From Planctomycetota bacterium (GTDB lineage: Bacteria > Planctomycetota > UBA1135 > UBA2386): DNA of 64,000 nt. The DNA is taken from the NCBI GenBank assembly GCA_020848735.1, contig JADLHO010000145.1:27040-91039 (forward strand), read 5' to 3'. This document shows, in pieces, positions 17,836 to 26,876 of the stretch. Made by a program: the position numbers and the translations under genes. The notes beneath the pieces were generated by a model, which ran no database searches, was not told the DNA's origin, and worked only from the letters and a program-made list of their open reading frames with translations. How positions within the stretch are numbered: position 1 is the first letter of the stretch; each line of letters opens with the position of its first letter.

Positions 17836-19385
17836 GCGCGGACGGTCTGCGACGCGAGGGGGATCGGGCGACCGTCGAGATCGCCGGGCAAGGGGACTCC
17901 GGCCGCCGCGAGGATCGTCGGCGCGACGTCGTAGATCGAGTGTCCGTGCAACTCGGCGCCGGCTTGGATGTCGGCACCCGTGGCGATGAAGAAGCCGAGC
18001 GGGACGTGGCTGCCCGTGCGCGAGTCCTGCGAACGCACCGCGAGCGTGCCGAAGTCCGGCGAGTGGACCTTGGTCCACACGAAGCTCTGGTCCCAGAGCA
18101 CGCAGAGGTCGGGGAGCTGCTCGCGGTAGGGACCGTGCGTCTCGTCGTGCAGACGGATGACCTCCGCGACGACCCGGCGCCCGCTCTCCGGGTCGGTCAG
18201 GGCGAGCAGCTTCTGGCTCAGCTCGTCGCAGAGCGCCGCGTACTCCGCGCCGGGCGCGACGCTGCCGTCCTTGTCGCGGCCGCGCACCGCGATGCGGATC
18301 GCGCCGACCGTGTCGTTGTTCGGGACCGCGAAGGCGCGCCAGCCGGTCCAGTCCCGGCGGCCGGCGTACCAGCGGAAGAGCAGCTCGTCCTGCCAGGACT
18401 TCGGCAGGCGGTTCTTGATCGCGTACTGCAGACGGCCGGGGACGACGAGCTTGAGCTTGCGCCAGAAGCTCGCCTTGGCGGGCCTCGCGACCGTCGCCTC
18501 GGGCAGCCGGCGCGCGGGACTGCGGCCGTAGCCCCAGAGCTCGAGGATCTCGCCGAGGTGCCACGACGCGTGGCGCAGCGGCCCCATGCCGTGGCCCGCG
18601 AGCACCATCACGCGCACGTCGGGTCCGGCCGCGGCGATGGTGGCGCCGATCGCGTCGTCGACGGCGGCGTAGACCCGCTCGATGCTGTCCGCGAGACCCT
18701 GCGCGACGATCTCCGCGTGGCGTTCGTGCGTGGGATCGACGCCGTGCCAGTAGTGGTGACCGACCTGGTGGAGCTCGGAGAAGCCGGCGAAGAAGACGTC
18801 CCAGCGCTGCTCGCGCACGAGCCAGGTCAGGAGTTCCTTGCGCATCGCCGCGCCGCGCAGGAGGCGATCGCGCATGTCGCGCCGCGACTCGAGACTCGCG
18901 TCGATGCGGTCGACGTCGCCGACGGGATTGCGACCGAAGCGCCGCTCGGCCTCGGCCCAGAGGCCCTCGGGCGTCGAGGCCTTCGGCGACTTGGTCGCGT
19001 GGGCTCCCCAGTTGGCGATCATGAAGCCGTTGAGGGGCCGCGTGCAGGGGTACTTCACGGCGTCGACGACGCCCACGCGCTGCCCCGCGTCGGAGAGCAA
19101 CTTCCAGAACGGGCGCTTCGTGAAGCCATCGTCCTCGACGTGGCGCAGGTCGCGCGTGCGCGGGTCGTATTGGACGTAGAAGTACTTGTCGAAGCTCGCC
19201 GGGTTCTGCCCGCTGTAGATGCAGGACCAGACGGTGTCGGGCAACACGCGCGCGGTGCTGCGCAGGGTGCCGTGCGTGCCCTCGCGGAGCAGCCGCTGGA
19301 AGGTCGGGAGCTTGCCGGCGGCGACGAAGCGCCGGATCAGCGTCCAGTCCGCTGCATCGAGGCCGAAGACGAGTTGCCGTTGCAT
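17832..19385 (-). CDS. Alkaline phosphatase superfamily hydrolase (type I phosphodiesterase-like)
   Basis: A 517-residue cytoplasmic-type protein (no signal peptide) of the AlkP superfamily. Candidate metal and catalytic residues are Asp10 in FGLDAADW, Thr51 in LPDTVWSC as nucleophile, the GHGMGP histidine, and the C-terminal HGHSIYDVAPTILAAAGVPL. These map onto the family's two-zinc site. Similar proteins annotated as predicted phosphohydrolases are common in polysaccharide clusters, with unknown substrates; a sugar-phosphate or lipid-linked intermediate is a reasonable guess. The frame extends 19 codons upstream; MQRQLVFGLD is the typical N-terminus. It overlaps the flippase by 4 bases. Confidence 0.83.
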   Translation of the reverse strand: MQRQLVFGLDAADWTLIRRFVAAGKLPTFQRLLREGTHGTLRSTARVLPDTVWSCIYSGQNPASFDKYFYVQYDPRTRDLRHVEDDGFTKRPFWKLLSDAGQRVGVVDAVKYPCTRPLNGFMIANWGAHATKSPKASTPEGLWAEAERRFGRNPVGDVDRIDASLESRRDMRDRLLRGAAMRKELLTWLVREQRWDVFFAGFSELHQVGHHYWHGVDPTHERHAEIVAQGLADSIERVYAAVDDAIGATIAAAGPDVRVMVLAGHGMGPLRHASWHLGEILELWGYGRSPARRLPEATVARPAKASFWRKLKLVVPGRLQYAIKNRLPKSWQDELLFRWYAGRRDWTGWRAFAVPNNDTVGAIRIAVRGRDKDGSVAPGAEYAALCDELSQKLLALTDPESGRRVVAEVIRLHDETHGPYREQLPDLCVLWDQSFVWTKVHSPDFGTLAVRSQDSRTGSHVPLGFFIATGADIQAGAELHGHSIYDVAPTILAAAGVPLPGDLDGRPIPLASQTVRA

Positions 19386-19449
19386 CGATCGATCCGTTTC
19401 GCGTTCGCGCGGCGTTCCCGCGCCGGATCGGCGGGGGCGCATCGCAGGC

Positions 19450-20913
19450 TCAGGCCACGGGCGTCGGAGTCACGTCGCCCACGCGCCGCGGCTGCTTGCG
19501 ATCCATGGTCTCGTGGTACTCGGCGTCCACGTTGACGTTCCAGATGTCGTAGTTCGCGCCGAGGATGTTGCGGGCCGCGAAGATCGCGGTCAGCATCGAG
19601 TGATCCTGGTTGTTGTAGCGGTGTTGCCCGTTGCGGCCGACCTGCTGGATCCCGCGGATCCCACCGAGCCAGGCCTTGAGCGTGTCGACGGCGGCCTGGA
19701 ACTGCGCGTCGTAGACCGGATAGGCCTTCTCCATCCGCACGACCGAGCCATCGCGGACGTCCTTGCGCGAGGCGAGTCCGAGCTTCTCGAGTTCGAGCCC
19801 ACCGAGCTCGACGAGCTGCTCGTCGGACTGGGCCCAGAGGCCCTTGCCCTCGAAGACGAAGTACTCGAGGCCGAGGCAGGTCTTGCTCGGGTCCGGGACC
19901 ATGTGCGGGCTCCAGTTCTTGAAGTTCTGGATGCGTCCGAGCTGGACCTCGGGCGAGTGCACGTAGATCCAGTTGTCCGGGAAGAGGTCCGCCGCGTCGA
20001 GGACGAGACTGACGGTGAGGAAGTCGCGGTAACGGAGCTTGTCGGCGGCGGCGAGCACGTGCGCCGGCGGCCGCGGGTCCATCAGGCGCACGGCCTCGCT
20101 GATCGGCATGCTCGAGACGAGGTCCGTCGCGGGCAGCCGCTCGAGATTGCCCTCGGCGTCGACGATCGTGACGCCGGTGAGCACCCCGTCGTGGTGGTGG
20201 ATGCGGTGCACGCGGCGGCCCATCGCCACGCGGTGCCCGCGCGCCACGACGAGGTCGCGGCAACGCTCCCACATCTGCCCGGGGCCGAGCCGCGGGTACT
20301 CGAACTGATCGATCAGCGTCTTGATCGTCGAGTCACCCTTCTTCGGGAACAGCGCGTTCTTGATCGCCTTGCCGAGCGAGAGGTTCTGGATCCGCTGCGC
20401 GGCCCAGTCCGCGCCGAGCTCCGTGCACTTCATGCCCCACACCTTCTCGGTGTAGGTCTTGAAGAACATCGAGTAGAGCTTGAAGCCGAAGCGATTGCTG
20501 ACCCACTGCTCGAAGTTGACCTCCTCCTTGCTCGGGAAGAGCTTGGCCCAGAGGTAGCTCGCGACGCAGTGCGCGGTCTCGATCGGACCGACCTTGAAGA
20601 GCGCCTCGAACGGTCGCAGCGGGTAGTGGAAGAACTTGTTGTTGTAGTAGATGCGCGAGAGGCGCGGCCGCGTGATGAACTCGTCGGTGAGGATCTCGTG
20701 CCAGATCCGGTTCACCTCGTCGCTCTTGGTGAAGAAGCGGTGCCCGCCGATGTCGTACCGGAAGCCCTTGTATTCGACCGTGCGCGAGATGCCGCCGACG
20801 GTGCTCGGGTCCTTCTCGACGATGGTCGTCGGGACGCCGTGCTTGCTGAGCTCGTACGCGGCGGTGAGTCCGGCGGGACCCGCGCCGACGACGACGACCT
20901 GACGTTCCTTCAT
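19450..20913 (-). CDS. FAD-dependent oxidoreductase, UDP-galactopyranose mutase-like
   Basis: A 487-residue flavoprotein. The FAD-binding GAGPAG is at residues 10-15 with the acidic end of the second strand at VEKD; YDIGGHRFFTKSDEV is the characteristic follow-up shared with UDP-galactopyranose mutases and protoporphyrinogen-oxidase-like proteins. QVGRNGQHRYNNQDHSM near the C-terminus is also typical. This group is found beside GT2 enzymes in glycan clusters, so it probably alters a nucleotide sugar or lipid-linked sugar, but no reaction is established. Start overlaps the GT2 stop by 4 bases (ATGA). Confidence 0.84.
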   Translation of the reverse strand: MKERQVVVVGAGPAGLTAAYELSKHGVPTTIVEKDPSTVGGISRTVEYKGFRYDIGGHRFFTKSDEVNRIWHEILTDEFITRPRLSRIYYNNKFFHYPLRPFEALFKVGPIETAHCVASYLWAKLFPSKEEVNFEQWVSNRFGFKLYSMFFKTYTEKVWGMKCTELGADWAAQRIQNLSLGKAIKNALFPKKGDSTIKTLIDQFEYPRLGPGQMWERCRDLVVARGHRVAMGRRVHRIHHHDGVLTGVTIVDAEGNLERLPATDLVSSMPISEAVRLMDPRPPAHVLAAADKLRYRDFLTVSLVLDAADLFPDNWIYVHSPEVQLGRIQNFKNWSPHMVPDPSKTCLGLEYFVFEGKGLWAQSDEQLVELGGLELEKLGLASRKDVRDGSVVRMEKAYPVYDAQFQAAVDTLKAWLGGIRGIQQVGRNGQHRYNNQDHSMLTAIFAARNILGANYDIWNVNVDAEYHETMDRKQPRRVGDVTPTPVA

Positions 20914-22163
20914 GCGCCGAGGCTCCGCTGGACCTGCGCGGTCCGCGGCAGGGGCTGCAGTTCACGGATCGCGGGGCCTTCCTGCGAACGCGCGGCACGC
21001 CGCTGGTCGCGGGCGTGGCGCAGCCAGCCGAGCGGGACGCTGGCGGCGCAGCAGAGCTGGAAGATCAGGTGCATCGGGAGGACGGCCACGGCGAACGCGA
21101 CACTGCGCTTGCGCGCGAAGAACTCGTACAGATCGGAGTGGCTCGACGCGAGCGCCAGCAGGAGGCCGACCGGGAGGAAGGCCCAGGGATCCTGCGCGAA
21201 CGCCGCGGCGAGCGACGTCGCGAGGATCGGCAGGGCGAGCGCTCCGGCAACAGGGAGCGCGCCGCGGCGGCCGCCCCAGGTCGAGACGAGGCCCGTGGCA
21301 CCGAGCAACGCGAGCGCGGGGAGCGCGGCGGATGGCCCGGCGAAGATCGCGACGAGCAGGAGCGAGAGCACGAAGCTGCCGGCGACGAGCGTCGCGAGCT
21401 TGCTGCGGAAGGAGAGATTGAGGTCCTTGGGGTCGTGTCGGTCGCGCAGCATCAGCGCGATCCAGGGCACGCCGCGGAGGAACACGTCGGTGCGGATCAG
21501 GTCGAAGAGCTGCCAGCGCTTCGCGTGCGTCGCCAGCATCGACTTCTCCAGGCGGATGCGCTCGCCGCGCCCATGGAGGCGGAAGCCGAGCTCGATGTCC
21601 TCGATGCTCGGCTTGCGGTAGCCCTCGTTGAAGCCACCGACCGCGAGGAAGACGCGGCGCCGGATCGCCCCGCAGCCGGTCCAGAAGGTCTTCGCCTCGG
21701 GCTTCGCGCCCTGGTGGACCCAGTGGTGGAAGAGGTTCTTGTACTGCGCGATGAAGTGCGGGTCGGCCGGAGTCTCGTCGTAGCTGCCGATCACGGCCGC
21801 GAGCGTCGCATCGGCGGCCAAGGTGCGGACCGCGATCTCGATCGTCTGCGGGTGCACGCGCACGTCGGCGTCGGTGAAGAACAGGATCTCGCCGCTCGCG
21901 AGCTCCGCGCCGCGGTTGCGGGCGAAGGCCGGACCGCGGTTGACGGGCAGGCTCCCGACCGTGGCGCCGAAGGACTTCGCGAGGCTCGCGACGTCGACGG
22001 TCGACGCATCGTCGATGACGATGAGCTCGTGCACCGCGAGCGTCGAGGCGCGGATCGCCGTCAGGCAGGCGCGGAGGTCGTCGAGGCCGTTGCGGACGGC
22101 GATCACGACCGACACGCGCGGCAGTGCCGCAGCCGCGGCGGGGGAGAGAGACCCGGTGTTCAT
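20910..22163 (-). CDS. Glycosyltransferase family 2 with C-terminal membrane region
   Basis: A 417-residue protein. The N-terminal 230 residues are a GT-A domain: VSVVIAVRNG, IVIDDAS, the metal-binding DAD in FFTDADVRV and KPSIEDIELGFRL, which holds the ED acceptor-base motif. The C-terminal half has about five hydrophobic segments, as in processive or polyprenyl-linked GT2 enzymes. It likely adds a sugar to a lipid-linked glycan at the inner membrane face. It is coupled to the UGM-like gene downstream by a 4-base overlap, so the two probably work on the same sugar. Confidence 0.88.
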   Translation of the reverse strand: MNTGSLSPAAAAALPRVSVVIAVRNGLDDLRACLTAIRASTLAVHELIVIDDASTVDVASLAKSFGATVGSLPVNRGPAFARNRGAELASGEILFFTDADVRVHPQTIEIAVRTLAADATLAAVIGSYDETPADPHFIAQYKNLFHHWVHQGAKPEAKTFWTGCGAIRRRVFLAVGGFNEGYRKPSIEDIELGFRLHGRGERIRLEKSMLATHAKRWQLFDLIRTDVFLRGVPWIALMLRDRHDPKDLNLSFRSKLATLVAGSFVLSLLLVAIFAGPSAALPALALLGATGLVSTWGGRRGALPVAGALALPILATSLAAAFAQDPWAFLPVGLLLALASSHSDLYEFFARKRSVAFAVAVLPMHLIFQLCCAASVPLGWLRHARDQRRAARSQEGPAIRELQPLPRTAQVQRSLGA

Positions 22164-22308
22164 CCGTGGGTGCGAGTCAGGACGGGCCGGGGGAGCGAGG
22201 CGAAGACCCCGAAACCCTTCCCGTCGAGCCGCGGAAGTCTAGCGCGCGTTGCGAGCGACGCTCTCCGGGGGCTCCTGCGGCGAGGCGGATGGGGCGATGC
22301 GGCACGGC

Positions 22309-22324
22309 GAAGGCTCGCGCCTTC
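22309..22324 (-). terminator. Weak hairpin downstream of the decarboxylase
   Basis: GAAGGC and GCCTTC pair across a four-base loop within the 216-base gap between the decarboxylase and GT2 genes, about 55 bases after the decarboxylase stop. No T-run follows. The rest of this gap shows nothing except a TAGACT box at 22236-22241 on the minus strand. Confidence 0.25.
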
Positions 22325-22379
22325 TGGCCTTGTCATCGCCGTCCCTCGCGTGCGTCCCGGCCCTGGACGTCGCCGTCGC

Positions 22380-23684
22380 TCAGAGCTGTCCGCGGAGCAC
22401 ATCGCCCGGCTCGCCGCGCTCCCGCACCAGGCGCGCGGTGCCGGCCTCGACGAGGACCTCGGCCGGACTCGGATGACCGAGGAACGCGCTGGGGCTGAAG
22501 CTCAGGCCGTAGGCCCCGACGTTGAGGACCGCGACGAGCTCGCCGACGGCCAGCGGAGGCAGGCGCAGGTCCTTGCCGAAGCGATCGGCAGGAGTGCAGA
22601 GCGGACCGCCGAGCGTGACCGGTTCGTGCGGAGCACCCCGCGGCTCCGCGGCCCGCACGATCGCATACGCGCGCCGCACGACGGCGCCGAGTCCCGCGGC
22701 CGCGCCGCAATGGTGCATGCCGCCATCGAGCACGATCTGACGCCGTCCTCCCGAGTCCTTCGCGTCGACGACGCGCGTGAGGTAGACCCCGCAACCCGCG
22801 CAGAGATGCCGGCCGAGTTCGATCACGGCGCGCCGCGTGTCGCCGCGCGCCGACCGGAGCTCGCGCAGTCCGCGCCCGGCGCCCGCGAGGTCGAAGAGCG
22901 GATCGCCGTCGTAGACCGGCCAGCCGAAGCCGCCGCCGTAGGCGAGCGTCGAAAGCGGGCGACCCAGCGCGAGCTCGACCTCGTCGCCGAGTCGCGCGAG
23001 CTTCTCGCACGCGGCGAGCCACGCCGCGACATCGAAGGCCTGCGAGCCGCCGTAGGCGTGCAGGCCGAGCAGCGTGCACTCGTCGTCGCGTTCGATCGCA
23101 CGCGCGAAGTCGACGACGCGCTCCAGGTCGACGCCGAAGCGGCTCGCGCTGTCCGCCATGCGCAGGCGCGCGCCGTCCTGCGCCGCGTTCGGGTGCACGC
23201 GGATCTGCACGCGCGGACGCACGCCGAGCTCGCGCGCCAGCGCGACGAGCCGGGCGTATTCGCCCTCCGATTCGAGGTTGATCGTGGCATGCACGCGTAG
23301 CGCCTCGCGCAGGTCGCGCTTGGACTTCCCGGGGCCGGCCATCTGCATCGCCTCGCCCGGGAAACCCGCGCGTTCGGCGAGCAGGATCTCGCCCGCGGAT
23401 GCGAGCTCGGCGCCGGTGCCGCTCGCGTGCGCGATGCGCGCCAGGGCGAGGCTCGGATTCGCCTTCAGGGCGAAGAGCAGCTCGCAGCCCTCGAAGGCGC
23501 GCTGCACGCGGGCGATCTGCGCGCGGAAGGCCCCCGCGTCGTACGCGTAGAGCGGGGTGCCGAACTCGCGCGCGAGGGCCTCGGCGTCGAGCCCGCCGAT
23601 CGTGAGCGGTCCGTCCGCGACGCCGAGTGCACCGAGCGCGGCGTCCCGCGCGCTGGTGGCGGTCCCTGCTTCGTCGCTGCTCAT
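22380..23684 (-). CDS. PLP-dependent decarboxylase, fold type III (ornithine/diaminopimelate decarboxylase-like)
   Basis: A 434-residue member of the alanine-racemase-fold decarboxylases. Lys74 in FALKAN is the expected Schiff-base lysine; GLHAYGGSQ, AYGGGFGWP, the active-site cysteine region GGPLCTPADRF and VGAYG near the end are family signatures. Its closest-looking group includes carrier- or glycan-linked decarboxylases, among them the exosortase-associated type, rather than lysA. Together with the CapK-like and asparagine synthase genes it may make an amine for a glycan decoration. That pathway is inference. It is transcribed toward the GT2 gene, 216 bases away, so cotranscription is uncertain. 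Confidence 0.8.
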   Translation of the reverse strand: MSSDEAGTATSARDAALGALGVADGPLTIGGLDAEALAREFGTPLYAYDAGAFRAQIARVQRAFEGCELLFALKANPSLALARIAHASGTGAELASAGEILLAERAGFPGEAMQMAGPGKSKRDLREALRVHATINLESEGEYARLVALARELGVRPRVQIRVHPNAAQDGARLRMADSASRFGVDLERVVDFARAIERDDECTLLGLHAYGGSQAFDVAAWLAACEKLARLGDEVELALGRPLSTLAYGGGFGWPVYDGDPLFDLAGAGRGLRELRSARGDTRRAVIELGRHLCAGCGVYLTRVVDAKDSGGRRQIVLDGGMHHCGAAAGLGAVVRRAYAIVRAAEPRGAPHEPVTLGGPLCTPADRFGKDLRLPPLAVGELVAVLNVGAYGLSFSPSAFLGHPSPAEVLVEAGTARLVRERGEPGDVLRGQL

Positions 23685-23797
23685 CGCGCGCAGGATGCCG
23701 GAGCGCGTCGTCGCGCGCGACCCTTTCGCGCCGCGACCCGCGGCCGCTTCCCGCGTCCGTGCGGACGGACTCGTGGCGTCGGCTCGGGGCCGCGGGC

Positions 23798-23803
23798 TAT
23801 CGT
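23798..23803 (+). promoter_or_regulatory. Putative -10 box (TATCGT)
   Basis: TATCGT ends 9 bases before the GTG chosen for cytidine deaminase, within the 128-base divergent gap to the decarboxylase. It is a candidate -10 element for a nearly leaderless transcript. Confidence 0.3.
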
Positions 23804-23812
23804 CTCGCGGCC

Positions 23813-24268
23813 GTGAACCCAGCCGCAGGAAGCGATCCGACGCCGCTCGACGAGGCCGGCCGTGCGCTGCTGATCGACGCGGCGCGCGAGGTCGCGCGCC
23901 GTGCCTATGCGCCCGCGTCGAAGTTCCCCGGCGGCGCCGCGATCCTCGCGGCGGACGGGCGGGTGTTCGTCGGGTGCAACGTCGAGAACGCGAGCTATGG
24001 CCTCTCGATGTGCGCGGAGCGCGCCGCCGCGTTCCGCATGATCGCCGACGGCGCGTGGCGCATCGTCGCCGTCGCGATCTGGACCCGCCTCGCCGAGCCG
24101 GGTTCGCCGTGTGGGGCCTGTCGTCAGGTCCTCGCGGAGTTCGCGGGACCGGGCTGCGAGGTGATCCTCGCCGGCACGGGCGAGGCCGTCGTGCACACGA
24201 CGCTCGGGGCGCTGCTGCCGCGCCCCTTCACGTTCCACGACGTCGAGAGCGGCGCCGGCACGGACTGA
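23813..24268 (+). CDS. cdd: Cytidine deaminase
   Basis: A 151-residue enzyme that deaminates cytidine and deoxycytidine in pyrimidine salvage. The zinc site is complete: CAE at residues 67-69 (SYGLSMCAERAA) and PCGAC at 99-103 with Cys100 and Cys103. NVENASYG is the usual substrate-binding stretch. The frame is open for 62 codons upstream, but that part is arginine-rich and overlaps the divergent gene's start; the GTG at 23813 gives the normal length. It is the first of a plus-strand run leading to deoC and two aldehyde dehydrogenases, separated from them by two strong hairpins. Confidence 0.88.
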   Translation: MNPAAGSDPTPLDEAGRALLIDAAREVARRAYAPASKFPGGAAILAADGRVFVGCNVENASYGLSMCAERAAAFRMIADGAWRIVAVAIWTRLAEPGSPCGACRQVLAEFAGPGCEVILAGTGEAVVHTTLGALLPRPFTFHDVESGAGTD

Positions 24269-24313
24269 GAGCCCGAGAGAGAATCCATGGTACGGGCCCT
24301 CAGATGCTTGCCG

Positions 24314-24333
24314 GTGGCCGCATCCGCGGCCAC
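24314..24333 (+). terminator. Hairpin 1 downstream of cdd
   Basis: GTGGCCGC and GCGGCCAC form a perfect 8-base-pair stem around the loop ATCC, 45 bases after the cdd stop. No T-run follows, so it is either an atypical terminator or a structured leader/trailer element. It lies directly before the second hairpin. Confidence 0.45.
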
Positions 24334-24334
24334 G

Positions 24335-24369
24335 CAGAGGTCGAGAGACGGATTGTCTCTCAACCTCTG
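24335..24369 (+). promoter_or_regulatory. Hairpin 2 between cdd and deoC
   Basis: CAGAGGT-C-GAGAGAC pairs with GTCTCTC-A-ACCTCTG around the loop GGATT: two 7-base-pair blocks separated by one C/A mismatch. It ends about 69 bases before the deoC start. It could be a terminator for cdd, an attenuator or processing site between cdd and deoC, or an operator of dyad symmetry. No T-run follows. Confidence 0.5.
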
Positions 24370-24438
24370 AGCGCGGCCGCGTTCCGCTCGTGACAAGCGC
24401 CGCGCGCGTCGGCACAGTGGGCCGCTCGTCCCTTCGCC

Positions 24439-25338
24439 ATGACCAGAGAGACCGAGTTCCGGGTGCCGCCGGTCGATGCGATCGCGCTCGAGACGCGCGT
24501 CGCCGAGCTCACGACGCGTTCGATCAAACAGGCGGCCAAGCGGCAGGGCCTCGAGATGGTCATCGCGATGACCGATCTCACGACGCTCGAGGGCATGGAC
24601 ACGCCGGGCAAGGTGCGGGCGCTCTGCCGCAAGGCCTGGCGCCCGCTCGCCGGCCATCCCGAATTGCCGTCCTGCGCGGCCGTGTGCGTCTATCCCGACC
24701 TCGTCGGCGTCGCCGTCGAGGCGCTGCGCGGCAGCGCGGTGGCGGTGGCTTCGGTGGCGACCGCATTCCCCGCCGGCCGCGCCGCGCTCGCGGACAAGCT
24801 CGCCGACGTGCGGCGCGCGGTGGCGGCGGGGGCCGGCGAGATCGACATGGTGATCGACCGGGGCGCCTTCCTCGCCGGTCGCCATGGGCAGGTCTTCGAC
24901 GAGATCGTGCAGGTCAAGGCGGCCTGCGGCGAGGCGCACCTCAAGGTCATCCTCGAGACCGGTGAGCTGCGCACCTACGACAACGTGCGCCGCGCGTGCC
25001 GCATCGCGTTGGCCGCCGGCGCGGACTTCCTCAAGACGAGCACGGGCAAGGTCAGTCCGGCGTCGACGATGCCCGTCGTGCTGCTGATGCTCGAGGCCGT
25101 GCGCGACCATTACCTCGAGACGGGTCGCCTCGTCGGGGTGAAGGCCGCCGGCGGCATCCGGGCGAGCAAGGACGCCCTGCGCTACCTCGTGCTCGTGAAC
25201 GAGACCTGCGGCGATCATTGGCTCGACCCGCGCTACTTCCGGTTCGGGGCGAGCTCGCTGCTCAACGATGTGCTCATGCAATGGGTGCGGCTGCGCACGG
25301 GCGTCTACCAGCGGCCCGAGGACTACAGCAAGGATTGA
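24439..25338 (+). CDS. deoC: Deoxyribose-phosphate aldolase
   Basis: DeoC splits 2-deoxyribose 5-phosphate into glyceraldehyde 3-phosphate and acetaldehyde. The Schiff-base lysine is Lys199 in FLKTSTGK, EIDMVIDRG (Asp136) and GVKAAGGI complete the active site. At 299 residues it is longer than the roughly 250 of E. coli DeoC, with extra N- and C-terminal parts. It is followed after 23 bases by a full aldehyde dehydrogenase, which could oxidise the acetaldehyde, and then by a half-size one. Nucleoside phosphorylases elsewhere in the window would supply its substrate. Confidence 0.92.
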   Translation: MTRETEFRVPPVDAIALETRVAELTTRSIKQAAKRQGLEMVIAMTDLTTLEGMDTPGKVRALCRKAWRPLAGHPELPSCAAVCVYPDLVGVAVEALRGSAVAVASVATAFPAGRAALADKLADVRRAVAAGAGEIDMVIDRGAFLAGRHGQVFDEIVQVKAACGEAHLKVILETGELRTYDNVRRACRIALAAGADFLKTSTGKVSPASTMPVVLLMLEAVRDHYLETGRLVGVKAAGGIRASKDALRYLVLVNETCGDHWLDPRYFRFGASSLLNDVLMQWVRLRTGVYQRPEDYSKD

Positions 25339-25361
25339 GCGCCGCCCGGCCAGGTACCGCC

Positions 25362-26876
25362 ATGACGAGACGTGAATCGCCGTCGCACCCGCCGCATCCG
25401 CCGCGCCCCGCGCTGAGCTTCGGCCAGAAGTGGCGCTATGCGCCGGCGCCCGAGGCGACGGACTTCGTTCGCATCGAAGCCCGCCATGGGCATTTCATCG
25501 GCGGCGCCTGGCACGTGCCGCACGGCGGGCGCTATCTCACCACGATCGAACCGGCGACGGCGACCCCGCTCAGCGAGGTGGCACTCGGCGATGCGCACGA
25601 CGTCGACCGCGCCGTCGCCGCGGCGCGCGCCGCGCTGCCGGCCTGGTCGGCCTTGCCCGGTGAGGTGAGGGCGCGCTACCTCTACCGCATCGCGCGCGTG
25701 CTGCTCGAGCGGGCGCGTGAGTTCGCCGTCCTGGAGACGCGCGACGGCGGCAAGCCGATCCGCGAATCGCGGGACGTCGACATCCCGCTCGCCGCGCAGC
25801 ACTTCTTCCACCACGCCGGTTGGGCCGACAAGCTCGAGCTCGCGTTCGGCGGCCGCGCCGTGCGGCCCGTGGGCGTCGTCGGGCAGGTGATCCCCTGGAA
25901 CTTCCCGCTGCTGATGGCCGCGTGGAAGCTCGCGCCGGCCCTCGCGTGCGGCAATACCGTCGTGCTGAAGCCGGCCGAGACGACGCCCCTCACGGCGCTG
26001 CGCCTCTGCGAGGTCTTCCGCGACGCCGAGCTGCCCGACGGCGTCGTCAACGTCGTGACCGGCGACGGCACGACGGGCGCCGCGCTCGTGCGTCATCCGG
26101 ATGTCGACAAGCTCGCGTTCACGGGGAGCACCGCGGTCGGCAAGGAGATCCAGCGGACGCTCGCGGGCAGCGGCAAGGACCTCACGCTCGAGCTCGGCGG
26201 CAAGGCCGCGCACCTCGTGTTCGAGGACGCGGCGATCGACGGCGCGGTCGAAGGCGTCGTGCGCGGCATCTTCTTCAACCAGGGCCACGTCTGCTGCGCG
26301 GGTTCGCGCCTGCTGCTGCAGGAGCCGATCGCGGAGCTCTTCGTGGAGAAGCTGCGGCGGCGCATGGATCGCATCCGCGTCGGCGATCCGCTCGACAAGA
26401 ACACCGACCTCGGCGCGATCAACAGCCGGGAGCAACTCGCGCGGATCGAAGCGCTCGTCGCGCGCGGGGTCGCCGAAGGCGGGCAGCTCGTGCAGGCGGA
26501 TTGCGCGCTCCCCGACCGGGGCTTCTGGTTCCGGCCCTCGTTCTTCACCGGCGTGAGCCAGACGGACAGCGTGGTGCGCGAGGAGATCTTCGGGCCGGTG
26601 CTCACGATCCAGACCTTCCGCACTCCCGACGAGGCGGTCGAGAAGGCGAACAACACGCCCTATGGACTCTCCGCCGGCATCTGGTCGGACAAGGGGGCCC
26701 GCATCCTCTGGCTCGCCGCCCGCATGAAGGCCGGCGTGGTCTGGAACAACACCTTCAACCGCTTCGACCCGGGTGCGCCCTTCGGCGGCTTCCGCGAGAG
26801 CGGCTTCGGCCGCGAGGGCGGCCGCATCGGCCTGACGGCCTACGCGAAACCGGTCGGGGGGCTCGTCCAGGGATGA
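25362..26876 (+). CDS. NAD(P)-dependent aldehyde dehydrogenase (full length)
   Basis: A 504-residue aldehyde dehydrogenase. All catalytic parts are visible: Asn180 in PWNFPL, Lys203 in VLKPAE, the FTGSTAVGK cofactor loop, Glu277 in LELGG and the nucleophile Cys311 in GHVCCAGSR. Given its position right after deoC, acetaldehyde is the likely substrate, but the family is broad. The ATG at 25362 is 23 bases after the deoC stop and gives a proline-rich N-terminal tail of about 30 residues. It overlaps the next gene by 4 bases (ATGA), so the two aldehyde dehydrogenases are coupled. Confidence 0.9.
   Translation: MTRRESPSHPPHPPRPALSFGQKWRYAPAPEATDFVRIEARHGHFIGGAWHVPHGGRYLTTIEPATATPLSEVALGDAHDVDRAVAAARAALPAWSALPGEVRARYLYRIARVLLERAREFAVLETRDGGKPIRESRDVDIPLAAQHFFHHAGWADKLELAFGGRAVRPVGVVGQVIPWNFPLLMAAWKLAPALACGNTVVLKPAETTPLTALRLCEVFRDAELPDGVVNVVTGDGTTGAALVRHPDVDKLAFTGSTAVGKEIQRTLAGSGKDLTLELGGKAAHLVFEDAAIDGAVEGVVRGIFFNQGHVCCAGSRLLLQEPIAELFVEKLRRRMDRIRVGDPLDKNTDLGAINSREQLARIEALVARGVAEGGQLVQADCALPDRGFWFRPSFFTGVSQTDSVVREEIFGPVLTIQTFRTPDEAVEKANNTPYGLSAGIWSDKGARILWLAARMKAGVVWNNTFNRFDPGAPFGGFRESGFGREGGRIGLTAYAKPVGGLVQG

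Noticed and set aside
11594..23684. Complete exosortase/PEP-CTERM system
   Set aside because: Only associated-type enzymes are seen; no exosortase and no PEP-CTERM C-terminus were found.
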